From NCBI GenBank assembly GCA_023052935.1, contig CM041292.1, positions 33,207,386 to 33,271,385 on the forward strand: DNA of 64,000 bases. Direction: 5' to 3'. This document shows, in pieces, positions 44,245 through 55,513 of this stretch (the first letter of the stretch is position 1; the number at the start of each line of letters is the position of its first letter). This DNA comes from Piezodorus guildinii (lineage: Eukaryota; Arthropoda; Insecta; Hemiptera; Pentatomidae). Position numbers and translations under genes: made by a program. The notes beneath the pieces were generated by a model. It did no database searches. It was not told the origin of the DNA and saw nothing but the letters and a program-made list of their open reading frames with translations.

Positions 44245-44445
44245 TAGGGACTCATTCGTTTAAAAATATTTTAACATTGCTGACGTTTCGGCTCAAACAA
44301 GTGGGCCATCATCAGGGCATCAGTGAGCCATGTGATGTACTGATAGATCGTCATGATTGAGGATCACATGTTTGAGCCGAAAAGTCGGTAAAATTAAAAT
44401 ATTTTTAAACGATTTAATCTCAGTTATTTGTAGATATAATATAAT
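44245..44445. mobile_element. Fold-back element with hammerhead-like arms
   Basis: The left arm (CGTTTAAAAATATTTTAAC...CGTTTCGGCTCAAACA) and the right arm (TGTTTGAGCCGAAAAGTCG...AAATATTTTTAAACG) are inverted copies, about 70-90 bp each. Each arm contains a GAAA(C/A)GTC-type segment. Confidence 0.65.
44279..44316 (-). ncRNA. Hammerhead-ribozyme-like core
   Basis: Minus strand: CTGATGA (44309-44315), stem GGC/GCC with a long loop, GAAAC (44285-44289), GTC. The invariant core bases are all present. Stem III is again only ACGT and stem I pairs poorly, so activity is uncertain. Confidence 0.4.
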
Positions 44446-44794
44446 TAATTAATAATGACAGTAAAATTGTATAACCACGCAGAAATTAATAATTGTTTCA
44501 GAAAAAAATAAAACCATTGTTCAATATACGGGCAATCAAGACTGCTTAGCCTGTAATATATTCAAAATTGAAAATAGTTTTATCTGTGAATTTTCATTGG
44601 TTATTTAACACCAATCACAAAGGGTGTATATGACTATTTCTATGACAACAGATGACTTTGGATAAATATTTAATGTAACGAAGGTAAGATATTAAAAGTA
44701 GATTGAAGACAACATAGCTCCGGTTTATAGTCTAGAGCATCCTTTAATTAAAACAAATATTTCTTCAGTTGTTGTTTAACTTGGCCAAGCCAGG

Positions 44795-44995
44795 TGTCAC
44801 CTGTAGTGGATTGGTTAGCTTAAGAGCCTTTTGTGGCCAAGGTCACAGGTTCATATCCATGATATGGCCCCAGGATTTTTTACTCCCTGTAAAAAATCCT
44901 AGGTTACACCGTCTTTCGCAGGGTACATAAAATGGTGTTTCCGAGCCTGTACAATGTCTGTTGCTTGTTAAAGATCCTTAATTAAGCCTGGATAT
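44795..44995 (+). repeat. tRNA-derived SINE
   Basis: GTAGTGGATTGGTTAGCTTA (A-box-like), AAGGTCACAGGTTCATATCC (B-box-like), AAAAAATCCTAGG, then a CGTCTTTCGCAGGG block. Same family as 31.0 and 62.7 kb. Confidence 0.6.
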
Positions 44996-45059
44996 GCAAA
45001 ATTTATGAATTCTGCAGCTCTGCCAGATGAGTGAAATCATTTATAGTATATCCATATGT

Positions 45060-45545
45060 GTTATATTATATTATAAGTTCAGCCAAAAGATGTATGTAAG
45101 TGATAAGTCTAGCTCAAAGCTGGCTAGTTGAATGAAACTGAAATTTCATATTTTAAAAGCGTATATGTCTGAGATGACATAGAAACTTTTTAAACCGAAT
45201 CGGAGAATTAGAAGAGCTACTTAATGCTATGCTTTTTTTATCTTTATTTTATCGGTGTGAAATTCAATGGGTTTTGATCTAATGTAGGTTTCATTCTGAT
45301 TGAATTAGTTTGGCGCCTTAAATAAAAAATAAAAAAAATATTTCTCGAAAGTACCTTTAATTCTGTCGATAGGAAAAATTAACCATTTTATCTTGTTACC
45401 TCAGTTATATTTATTTATAAATAAATAAATATTAAAAAAAAAATCTTGTTAACATTGATTAAAAAAGCGCGGGTAAATATACAAGTTAAAAGAAATTGAT
45501 AACCAACTAAAGGAGAAAATAAAAAAAATATACTATGATCCGAAA
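45060..45545 (+). repeat. Partial copy of the ~0.9-kb repeat family
   Basis: Shares AACTGAAATTTCATATTT, TGGTTTTGATCTAATGTAGG-like and GATAACCAACTAAAGGAGAAA blocks with 48.5-50.3 kb; diverged. Confidence 0.55.
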
Positions 45546-45559
45546 TACATCTTTTTAAT

Positions 45560-46350
45560 TTCAATTACCTGAAATATTGCGATCGTAAAAATTTTCGAAT
45601 TATACTTTTCAACGGAAATACGCGTTTTATTAGGGGCCACAGAAACCAAATGACTAAGTCCAGCGAAAAGGTGTTTGTGTTTCTGTTTGTTCATCCGTCC
45701 GAGTATGTGTGTTTGCTTGTGCTAAGTTCAACACGAAAACAAAAAGGTGTACGAAACTGAAATTTCATATTTCAGACAATTATACACCCGTAATATTACA
45801 GGAACTATTTCACAAAACTTCGGCCTACTGGTAGTGCTACTTTATCCGTTTTGCACCTTTTTAAGATTTAATCAAAAATAGCTCTAATGATTTTGATTAA
45901 ACTCACTATATGTAAAATGGTACTTTAATCTTTCTTTGTGTGTGCAATAACAGTAATGTGCAATTATCAGTTATTCTGAGTAATCTAATCGTACAGGTAT
46001 TAGTGTAAAGTACAGGAAAACCAAATTTAACATTGGTTTTATTGTGTACCAAAAAATCTAAAAATTATCTGAAGCCTTTCTTACAAATAAATACAAAAAT
46101 TAGCTCCAGGGGACAGTGTTCGAAAAAAATCTTCGTCTCGAATGGGTTAATATGATATAAGTTTCATTCTGATTGAAATAGTCTGACAGAGCTTAAATGG
46201 CGAATTTCTGTATTTTCTTCTCCTGAAGTACATTCAATTTTGTACATTATAAAAGATTAATCATATCATCTTATTAGCATTGATAAGTTGATTTTAACAG
46301 CCGAGGTAAGTGAAAGTCGTGTGATTCTTGCACCAGATTTTTTCTTGTAT
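45560..46350 (+). repeat. Copy of the ~0.9-kb repeat family
   Basis: Starts near TATTGCGATCGTAAAAATTT, includes TTTTCAACGGAAATACGCG and a short GT-rich region, and ends GAGGTAAGTGAAAGTCGTGTG...GCACCAGATTTTTT. Confidence 0.7.
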
Positions 46351-47034
46351 AGTGGTATAATATATCATCGCGTTGATCAAACAATATTGTTTTTGAATAT
46401 AAAAAAAAAATTGTCCATTTTATACTGAACATGTTAAGTTTAATGAACACTAGTAAAAGACTGAATTATGTATAAAGTCTGATCAAATACAAAAAATAAG
46501 AAGGAAACATTTGAATTTACATGACTGTGACAAACAGGAGGAAAACTAAAAACCAAAAAAAAAAAAAAAAAAATAAATAAATAAAAAGAAAGAAAATTAG
46601 CGGTTAAGACTATTATTTAATCATTAAGATTGCCTGTTTATAACCGAAACGTTATCTTGTTTTTTTATGCTGCATAATAAAATAATCAGTCACGGTATTT
46701 TGGTTTTTACATTTTATCTTATCTTATATATTTTATATTTAATTTAACGCACCTGTCAACTCAATAGTTTTTATTATATTATTTATTTATTTTTTAAATG
46801 TGAGTTTTGGATTTCAGGGGCTGGAGAATTTTGATATTTTTGGAGGAGGAAGTGAGAAGGTTCAATAGACTTGTCACTTTCATTAACACAAACATGATTT
46901 TTTCGTAAAAGCAACTTACGTGTGCTGAAACCAGTAGGTATTTAGTATTTGTAATAATACTCATTGGAGGGTTAGGGAAAAAGGGATGGACCCCATGACT
47001 GTCTAGAAGCTGACCTTATTGTCCATCTCACGAG

Positions 47035-48371
47035 AATTGAGACGTTGATTTCCAAAAGGTACTAAAGGACATTTTTTTCAAAGTTGATATTTTCACATAT
47101 TTGTATTCTAATGGTTTGGTTTTATCTAAATCCGTCATCAAATTTTATCCAAGAAACATAAAAATCCTTTAAAAAAGTCTTTAAAAATTTCATTTCATTC
47201 CAAAAGGTGCTAAATCCACATTTTATTTCATTCCAAAAGGTACTATATCCATGTTTCGTTCCAAAAGGTACTATATCCTATGTAAACAGATATAACCTTT
47301 CATTTCATTTCCTTCCAAAAGGTACTATATTTCATACTAAACGGTAGAAGCACCTAACCGCGTAATATATCACCATTAATTTATTGTTTTCATCATTTTA
47401 TGCATTTTTATTGGTTCATTGAGCACGTCTTGAATCACCGCTATTATTTTGATCACTGGTTTTAACCTAATAATCAGTTTTTAGGCTATTTGAAACAACT
47501 TAGTTGCGTCGCTTTGGTTCTTTTAGGTTGTCAATTAAATTAAGTTTTTTCATAGTATTTCTTCTTGCAGCAACATAAATTTGGTTTAAAATTTTTCAGA
47601 AACTCACATTTTAATAGAATAATGGTATTTTATGCAGCAAATAGTTGGAATTAGCATTCCACGAACTTGCTAAATATGTGAAGAAAATCCGCGCCTGATC
47701 TAACTTAGTAGTCGATTTTTTTATGTAAAATAAAAGCTCAAAAGTTATTATTTATCAGTATCTATGGTTAAATATTGTATACACGTCGTTAATAATATAA
47801 TTAAATTTGCTAAATTCACACAAATAGTAAATACAAGTTCAAAACAAACTTCATAATTACATACTTTCTTATTATAGTGCCATAAATAGATATATTGTCC
47901 TTTGAATATTCACTTTCTTTATGAATAATAGATAATCAATGTAATTAACCAACAAAGAAAGATGTTTCTCAGAGGGAGAAAAAGGAAATATACATAACTT
48001 AGTAATTAACGATATAAAGACGTTAGTTATCGGCAATGTTGGATCAGGAAGGTTATAGTGACTGTTACCAACTTACCTTGCGTTATATTCTTCCAAAAAG
48101 TACTATATCCCTTTTAATTCGTTCCAAAAAGTACTATATCCATGTTTCGTTCCAAAAAGTACTAAATCCATATTATATTGTTTAAAAGTCATCGGAAAAG
48201 TGCAATAATTTGGAAAAATGAGTTGGTAACACCTTTATAAATCAACTTTTGATTTTAATAAAAAAAGAGTCACGTAAATTAGGCCAATAATAAATAAATG
48301 ACAGATTTTTGCGTTTCCTGTAAAATTCTCTAAAGTGGATATAGTACCTTTTGGAAATCAACGTCTCAATT
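47035..48371. mobile_element. TIR element with internal motif arrays (related to the MITEs)
   Basis: 1337 bp bounded by AATTGAGACGTTGATTTCCA and its exact inverse (48352-48371); the match continues to TACTA. No transposase ORF. Inside, TTCCAAAAGGTACTATATCC-like motifs recur four times at 47197-47335 and three times at 48082-48175, echoing the terminus. Probably non-autonomous. Confidence 0.8.
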
Positions 48372-48499
48372 GTCTACCGTCTTTTTGCTATCTACATGTT
48401 TTGTACTGGACATCTCTTTAAATTACAGCCTAAATTACAGGTGTAATTAATACGAATTTTTTGAAATTTCGGAAAAATATTATTTTAGAAAACAAAATC

Positions 48500-48651
48500 C
48501 ACTATTTTTTTACTTTCACTTACTATATATAGTAAGGGGAAGTATTGCGATCGTGAAATTTTTCTAATTCCAGTTTTCAACGGAAATACACGTTTTAGGG
48601 TCCCCTGAGTCCAAATAACCAAGTCCCGCAAAAAGGTCTGTGTGTGTGTGT

Positions 48652-48687
<36 letters not shown>

Positions 48688-49383
48688 TAACTCCCGGGCG
48701 GAAACGGTAAGTCCTATGAAACTGAAATTTCATATTTAAGACAACTATACGCCCGAGACGTGACAAAACTTTTTTCATCAAAATGAGCCTACCAGAAGAG
48801 GCACTTTATATCATGCATCTTTCACCTTTTTTCGATTTTCTCAAAAACGGTTCCGACGATTTTGATTAAGCTCGCTATATCGATGTAAAATTTAATGGGC
48901 TTTAATATCATGTAGGTTTTATTAAGATAAAAATGGTCTGACAGGGCTTAAATGCCGATATTTTAAATTTTCTTTCCCTAAAGTACCTTTAATTTTGTAG
49001 ATTCAATAATAATAACTAGATTATCTTGTTAACGCTGATGAAAAACAGGTAAATATATAAATTGAATAAATTCGATACCCAACTAAAGGAGAAAACTGAA
49101 AAAATATATTTTTATGCAATTTTTTGTTTTTGAACATAAGAACAGTAATATACATGTATGATATACCGTTGGAAAGCTTGAGATTGATCAATTGATACAA
49201 GTGATTATTTTAGATAATAAGGTAATCAATTTTTTAATAAAACTTATGTTTTTTTAGAAATTCCATTTAATTAATTGTTTAATGATTTCACTCATTTTTA
49301 TATCTAACTGTATTTGAAAATTCTTTAATTTATTCTAAAAATGGAGGTAAGTGAAAGTCGTGTGTTGCTCGCACCAGATTTTT
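48500..49383 (+). repeat. Tandem copy A of the ~0.9-kb repeat family
   Basis: From TTTTTTACTTTCACTTACTA to TAAGTGAAAGTCGTGTGTTG...CACCAGATTTTTTAC. Contains a long GT microsatellite (48637-48686) that copy B lacks. No coding capacity recognised. Confidence 0.8.
48637..48686. repeat. (GT)n microsatellite
   Basis: GT run with one TCTG interruption, inside copy A; reduced to about six units in copy B at 49511. Confidence 0.9.
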
Positions 49384-50272
49384 TACTTTAACTTACTATA
49401 TATAGTAAGGGGAAGTATTGCGATCGTGAAAATTTTCTAATTCCAGTTTTCAACGGTAATACTTGTTTTAGGGTCCCCTGAGTCCAAATAACCAAGTCCC
49501 GCAAAAAGGTCTGTGTGTGTGTGGTAACACCCGGGCGGAAACGGTAAGTCCTATGGAACTGAAATTTCATATTTAAGACAACTATACGCCCGAGACGTGA
49601 CAAAACTTTTTTCATCAAAATGAGCTTACCAGAAGAGGCACTTTATACCATGCATTTTGCACCTTTTTTCGATTTTCTTGAAAACAGTTCCGACGATTTT
49701 AATTAAACTCGCCATATCGATGTAAAATTTAATGGGCTTTAATATCATGTAGGTTTTATTCTGATTAAAATGGTATGACAGGGATTAAATGCCGATATTT
49801 TCTCCCCTAAAGTACCTTTAATTTTGTAGATTCAATAATAAGAACTAGATTATCTTGTTAACGCTGATGAAAAACAGGTAAATATATAAATTGAATAAAT
49901 TCGATACCCAACTAAAGGAGAAAACAGAAAAAATATATTTTGTATGCAATTTTTTGTTTTTGAACATAAGAACAGTAATATACATGTATGATATACCGTT
50001 GGAAAGCTAAATATTTTAGAAAAAATATCATCTCATACACAAGCTTTTAGAAGTTGATAGAGAGTGATGAGAAGAAGATAAAACTAACTGATTATTTTAG
50101 ATAATAATATAATAAATTTTTTAATGAAACACATGTTTCTATAGAAATTCAATTTGATTAATTCCTTAATAGTTTCACGTATTTTCATCTCTAACTGTAT
50201 TTGAAAATTCTTTCATTCATTTTAAAAATCGAGGTAAGTGAAAGTCGTGTGTTGCCCGCACCAGATTTTTTA
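49384..50272 (+). repeat. Tandem copy B of the ~0.9-kb repeat family
   Basis: Directly follows copy A and matches it closely (e.g. GGTCCCCTGAGTCCAAATAA, GATGTAAAATTTAATGGGC). It carries an extra block near 50010-50100, absent from A but present in the minus-strand copies. Confidence 0.8.
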
Positions 50273-51398
50273 CATTAAATCTATGCATTTTATTATTTAT
50301 CTTATGACGGGTGTACGAATACTTTTGATTTAAACTGTACATATTTTATACAATGACCTTGTATCTCATAATTATTATTAAAGATAATTAAAAAATAATA
50401 CTCCCCGAACAATTGAAAGATGACAGTTTATTTAATTTTCATTGAATTTTTCTTATTAATGACAGTTGTATAAATTTCTCAGACAGTAACTCTTGGAATT
50501 GCTCTAAACGTTAATGCCGACGTCAACGTAACATCACGTAACAAACAAAGCAGTCAATATTGTTTACAAAATCGGATGATCTGACCCACTTTGTTTTGTA
50601 ATCAGTACTACGGTATTGGCCTAGAAAGATTTTGAAGTAAAAACACCGGCTAAAGCGAATAGTTGATACCCCACAGACTTATTGCTCTGCTCAACAAACA
50701 AAGCAATTGTTGCAATGCAATATATAAATGTCAACTATATTGAACAATTTTTATTTCAAGAACATCCACTGTTTACAATGGATAGGTAAGCCATTTTACT
50801 CTCCTGTTCGCGTAAAGTAAGGAAATATGATTTAAAAAAAAAAAAATGTGTTTCAAGTTAAAATTATATTTGATCATAAGTGTACTCTGTTTTTAATTAA
50901 GAATTCATTTAAAGATCACAGAAAGTCATATTTACGTCATTTAAATACAATTAAACCTCTCTAAGAGGCACTTGAGAAGTTTTAAGAATAAATTAAACCA
51001 TATATAATTCTAATGGCTTTACGTAACGATGTGAACACGCCCAAACTTAGTATGATATATAATCGTATAGCATGTTGAACCTCTTCATTGATGAAATCTA
51101 AAGCCACCAAATCACAACAGCCAAAATAAAAAATACTGAAATCACAAATAAATTATACAGTTTTATTCTATGTACTATTGCCGGTCTTCTCTCCTCTCTT
51201 ATCTTGGCGCACAGTAGGAAAAATCACGATTTAATTGCCGAAATTCTATAATTCTTGGTCTAATTGAGGTAATTTTTTTTTTTTTTTTTTTAATAGAGGA
51301 AGGAATATGGGATCTCTTTTTCTGCATTACATGCATTCTAAAAGGGGACAGAGGATACGAAAATTGTCGGTATATGGGAGCGAATGGGAGTCACGTCT
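50273..51398. other. Intergenic, no recognised feature
   Basis: AT-rich with poly(A)/poly(T) runs at 50833 and 51274. No ORF or known repeat seen. Confidence 0.5.
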
Positions 51399-52149
51399 AG
51401 TGATGGGGCTCACTAGTCTTTCTGAGTCAGTCAAGTTATGGTTTCTCAGTCTAGTCTGAGGGTCTGTAAATAGTCTTGCCAGCGCTGTGGCCGTCCTGTC
51501 GGAGTCAGTGTTTTTAACAGTGGGGTCGTGCAGTACCGGAGACTATCAAAGAGTTTGATATGTCTCCGGGAGATGAACCCTGTCACGGTCGGAAGTTCGA
51601 AGGTGTCGTGTATTTGGTCTGTCTTCGTCCTTTGTAGAGAAGTATGCCTCACTATTCGCCTCAGTACTCCGTTTTGAAACTGCTGGAGCCCTTTTTGATA
51701 TGGTTTGTGATATATTAGTTAGCATCGGTGCTCCGTATAGGAGGGCCGGTCTAATTAATGATTTATAGATTAATATTTTCAGGCGGAGGGATGAATTCGG
51801 TGACGTTAGTAAATGATTTAGTCGATAGGACTTGGTCATAGCCGAGCTAATCTTTTTGAGGCAGTAATTAGACAATTTGAGGTGCCTGTCTAGGGTAATG
51901 CCCAGATAAACGATCCTATTGGCCGGCTTGTTTTAGAGTCTCGCTACCTCGTAGGTCTTCGGTAGACGGCGCTTATTCTTCTGGAAAGAAAAAATAATAC
52001 AGTCGGTCTTCTTGGGATTAACTGTAATATTTAATCTCTCCAGCTTTTTTGTAATCTCATTACAAGCCAACTCCGCCTGATGTAGAGCTGTCTCTGCGTT
52101 CATCGAGCTACTTTAGATCGTTATTTTAGCTACAGTAGCTGTGTTGTAA
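51399..52149 (-). mobile_element. Older jockey-like LINE, 3' part
   Basis: Minus strand: VNPKKTDCIIFSFQKNK, IVYLGITLDRHLKLS, SYRLNHLLTSPNSSLR, LIRPALLYGAP, several frame breaks. The same family as the element at 52159-54437, which inserted upstream of it. Confidence 0.8.
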
Positions 52150-52154
52150 TTGAG

Positions 52155-52196
<42 letters not shown>

Positions 52197-52589
52197 CTTA
52201 CCCTCTGGTTTTATTTTCGAACAAAATACAAATACAAATATAATATGTATAGCTGTCAGATTTGTCCTTCTGTTACCCGGAGGTATTCTAAAGAGGATTG
52301 CTATATGCGCTGGATGCACTAGCAATCTTTCAAGGGCTTCTTCTAAGCCTTTATTTATCCATTGCAAAATGGGAGGGACCATTCTTCAGGGTTTTGGCAA
52401 TAAATTGAGTTCAGACATAGTCCGAACTCCTTCCCTCGGCGACAACGTCAACGAGAGGTAGTGATCCTTGCCACCTCCCAGGCTTGGGTGGTGGGGTGAT
52501 ATCAGAAAATAATGGATTAGCACAGGCCTTCAGCCCATCAAAAAATTTAATGTGCCTCCGGCTGATATATTCAGGCACTGTTGGCAATA

Positions 52590-53894
52590 CTAATTCCTGA
52601 TGAAGGATATGGTTTCTGGCCCTCTGTAAGTGGTACCTCTGACAATCCGCCGAAGGATGGAGTTCTGGAACGTCTGTAATTGTTTGAGAGTGGACTTAAA
52701 CAGATGCCGCATCAAGGGCGCACCATAGAGCATAGTCGGACGTATTATAGCCTTGTAGATCTGTAGTTTCAGCCTCAGTGAGAGCTGAGGTGACGTGAGT
52801 AGATGATTAAGTCTATAGCTCTTTCTCCTGGCCAGTTTGAGTCGTTCCCGTACGTGACTAGATAAGGTGAGGTGCCTATCTAGAGTGACGCCCAGGTAGA
52901 GGATTGAATTAGAGACTGGCAGTGTTTCTCCGTTCACTTTAAAATCAGTGGGCAAAGCGCTCTTCCCCTTCTGGAACGACATGACAATAGCATCTGTCTT
53001 CTTCGGGTTCACCCTAATGCCAATCTCCTTCAGCTCATCTACAATAGTGGTCGATGCTCCTTGTGCCAGGGTGAGAGCCCTTTTCGGTCTCATACTAGAA
53101 GCATAGATGCCAATGTCATCGGCGTAGGCTGCTACCAGTGCCATTGGGTGCTTCATTGAGATCACTTTTGCTGTAAAGATCACAAACAATAGTGGTCCCA
53201 ATACAGAACCTTGAGGAACCCCACAAATGGTGTCCTTTGAAGTTGACAATTTATCGCCTACCCTTACGACGAAGGATCTCCCGCTTAAGTAGCTTCTGAT
53301 CAATCGGCATAATGAAGCTGGAAAACGATAGTCTTCCAACTGGCGAAGCAGTAACTCGTGGGATACACAATCAAACGCCTGTGTGCAGTCCAGCGAGATG
53401 AACGCCGTGGCTTCATTGTTCTTCGTCATACGCTCTATGGTGTGCCTTTGAAGTTTCACTAAATGATGATCGCAGGCTACGCCTCGTGAGAACCCGGTCT
53501 GTTCTGGTGGAATGATGGACTCCTCACTGCAGTGCTCTAGCAGATGGTGATGGATCAGCCTCTCGAACACCTTGCTCATATGCGAAAGGAGACTGATAGG
53601 CCGATAATGCTCTGGTGATTCTCCATTCTTCCCAGGCTTAAGTAGCGGCACTATGATCGCTTGCTTCCAGTCATCGGGGAAGTATGAGATCCGCATACAG
53701 GAGTTAAAAATGTTTAATAAGAAGGCTTTACCCCTCCGAGGTAGCATCTTCAATAGTACATACGGAATATCATCCAGTCCCGAAGCCTTGTTACCAATTG
53801 GTGCGTCGTAGTACCGACTCAAGCTGTCCGAAGGTGGAGAATATCCTCTTTTCATTAGGGGACGTTGGTCTTCCCGCAGGTAGTGTGGGAGCAT
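52590..53894 (-). CDS. Jockey-like reverse transcriptase
   Basis: 434 open codons. RT motifs in order: GLDDIPYVLLK, HYRPISLLSHMSKVFERLI, TAFISLDCTQAFD, VPQGSVLGPLLF, AAYADDIGIYASS (catalytic YADD), YLGVTLDRHL, PTMLYGAP. Makes cDNA by target-primed reverse transcription. Upstream, a shorter frame (54367-53954; WRLVRSHVTKRK) is the preceding linker, separated by frame breaks; the endonuclease is lost. Not functional as it stands. Confidence 0.9.
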   Translation of the reverse strand: MLPHYLREDQRPLMKRGYSPPSDSLSRYYDAPIGNKASGLDDIPYVLLKMLPRRGKAFLLNIFNSCMRISYFPDDWKQAIIVPLLKPGKNGESPEHYRPISLLSHMSKVFERLIHHHLLEHCSEESIIPPEQTGFSRGVACDHHLVKLQRHTIERMTKNNEATAFISLDCTQAFDCVSHELLLRQLEDYRFPASLCRLIRSYLSGRSFVVRVGDKLSTSKDTICGVPQGSVLGPLLFVIFTAKVISMKHPMALVAAYADDIGIYASSMRPKRALTLAQGASTTIVDELKEIGIRVNPKKTDAIVMSFQKGKSALPTDFKVNGETLPVSNSILYLGVTLDRHLTLSSHVRERLKLARRKSYRLNHLLTSPQLSLRLKLQIYKAIIRPTMLYGAPLMRHLFKSTLKQLQTFQNSILRRIVRGTTYRGPETISFIRN

Positions 53895-53953
53895 TTAACA
53901 GCCGATCATCTTCCCTCGCCTTATAAGAATCGGCCAAGAGTTCAGCCTGTTCC

Positions 53954-54367
53954 TCAGGGGATAATAGGGTGCCACCTGATGTAAGGTGTTACACTCTTCC
54001 TCTTAGTGACGTGTGACCTCACAAGTCTCCAGAACTGACGATGATCATCATGAGTCCTACGGAGTTGCTCGTGCCATAGGAAAGTCTTCCATTCACGCAT
54101 GAGGCTGGCTATCTGCCGGGTCATCGCATTGATGGCCGGTTTCAAGCCGTAGTCACAAGTTCGGTGGAAAATATTCCTCAGGTTGTTCCTTTGTGCAATG
54201 AGAGCAAGAATGTGGCTCGGTGGTTTCCTGAAGGCGTTTGGCTGAGGACTAAACCTTGGTATGGTAAGATTGGCTGATACATGGACGGTGGTGGTGATAT
54301 CCGAGATCGCCTTCTGCACCTCTTTAACAGTTCTTAAGTACTGTATCTTTGGTAGGGTATCATCCAC
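53954..54367 (-). pseudogene. Jockey-like LINE, region upstream of RT
   Basis: 137 open codons including LALIAQRNNLRNIFHRT and FWRLVRSHV, the usual linker between endonuclease and RT. A frame change before 53894 separates it from the RT; the 5' end is truncated at the target-site duplication. Confidence 0.75.
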
Positions 54368-54446
54368 ACTAGCCCTATATCCTTTCCAGTCGGCCTTGTG
54401 GAAGAGGAACTTGCTCGCGGGTGGTGTTGCTGGAGTTTTGAGGAAA

Positions 54447-55035
54447 ATTAAAAATTCATTTTTAATTTATGAGTATGGGATGTTTTCAATTAGTGAGTAT
54501 GAAAAAATTATTCTCGTTAGATTTTTTAATATTTGTAGTTATTTTTCAAAGTTACTGATTTAATATATTTTTGTATTTGATCAATTTATTCTATTTAACA
54601 GCATTAAAATACAAATAAATCACCTATTATCCACTTCTATAGAGATTTTACGTTTTTAGTTGCCTTTTCTTTGTTTCTTTGGATTAAAATAAAAATTGGT
54701 TTCACTGGAATAGTATCGAAAATATATTATTTTGTTAAGTTAAATTTGTTGATTTTTTGCTTTTAATGCAATAATTCCTTATAAATTCTGTTTACGTCGT
54801 AAATTCTGAGCAAGGGAATTATAAACGTAGAAACCTCTTTAGAAGCGGATATTAGGTCATTTCTTTAGATTTGAATGCTCCTATATAGAATAAATTGATC
54901 AAATAAAAAAATGCGTTAAATTCGACACTTTAAAAATAAATAAAAATATTAAAAAATGTAACGAGAGTAATTTTTACCCTCACTAATGATGGACATTCCG
55001 TACTCATAATTGAAAAAAGATTTTTTAATTTTTAA
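54447..55035. mobile_element. Fold-back element with ~200-bp inverted arms
   Basis: The left arm (ATGAGTATGGGATGTTTTCA..., TTGATCAATTTATTCTAT...) and the right arm (ATAGAATAAATTGATCAAAT..., ATGGACATTCCGTACTCAT) are imperfect reverse complements around a ~160-bp centre. No ORF. Confidence 0.65.
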
Positions 55036-55481
55036 TAATCAGATCAAGAGTTTTAGAATTCTGACCACTAAATCGTGATGTTCCCCACTGGACGGCGTGA
55101 TAAATAAGTTTTGCTTTTATTTTATTTACACGCACGAAATGTTTACAGAACAGAACAGAATTTTTGCTCTGTAAGTCTATATAGAGCTGATAAGAGTCGT
55201 GTAGATTAGTCGCTTGGTTTGGAAATTTAATGAAGATCTGCAGTCAAGAAGATGTGAAGGTTTTTTTTTTAATGCCTTGTTAGTTTATGTAGCTTTGTAG
55301 TCTTTTATAGAAACAGTCTGTTAATTTTTACGGATGGTCAGCTTAGAATTAGAAGTGATTGGTTTTAGCTCTCCATTTATAATACAATTATTTCAAGTCA
55401 AGGAGGTGATTAATTACACCTTTCACTAATGCTCATCATCTTTGGTAATACCCATAAAATATTTATTTTTACTTTTTAGCC

Positions 55482-55513
55482 CCGATGAAGCCCGCAACGT
55501 GGGTTGAAACGTT
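55482..55513 (+). ncRNA. Degenerate hammerhead-like core
   Basis: CCGATGA, 5-bp stem AGCCC/GGGTT, GAAACGTT. The invariant U of CUGANGA is C here, so it is probably inactive, but the layout matches the cores at 5.2 and 44.3 kb. Confidence 0.3.

Larger units (their letters stand above)
52159..54437 (-). mobile_element. Jockey-like LINE, 5'-truncated, with poly(A) tail and 9-bp target duplication
   Basis: Minus-strand insertion. Its 3' end is a 38-nt poly(A) (T run at 52159-52196), and TTGAGGAAA occurs on both sides (52150-52158, 54438-54446). It carries a 3' UTR of roughly 300 bp and RT coding sequence upstream. Confidence 0.85.

Noticed and set aside
46640..46665. Another GAAACGTT motif (ACCGAAACGTTATC)
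   Set aside because: No CTGANGA box or stem upstream at suitable spacing.
48485..48781. 98-residue ORF with His-Thr repeats
   Set aside because: Translation of a GT microsatellite inside a non-coding repeat copy.
52113..52461. Lys-rich or Phe-rich ORFs across the T run
   Set aside because: Translation of the LINE poly(A) tail and 3' UTR.
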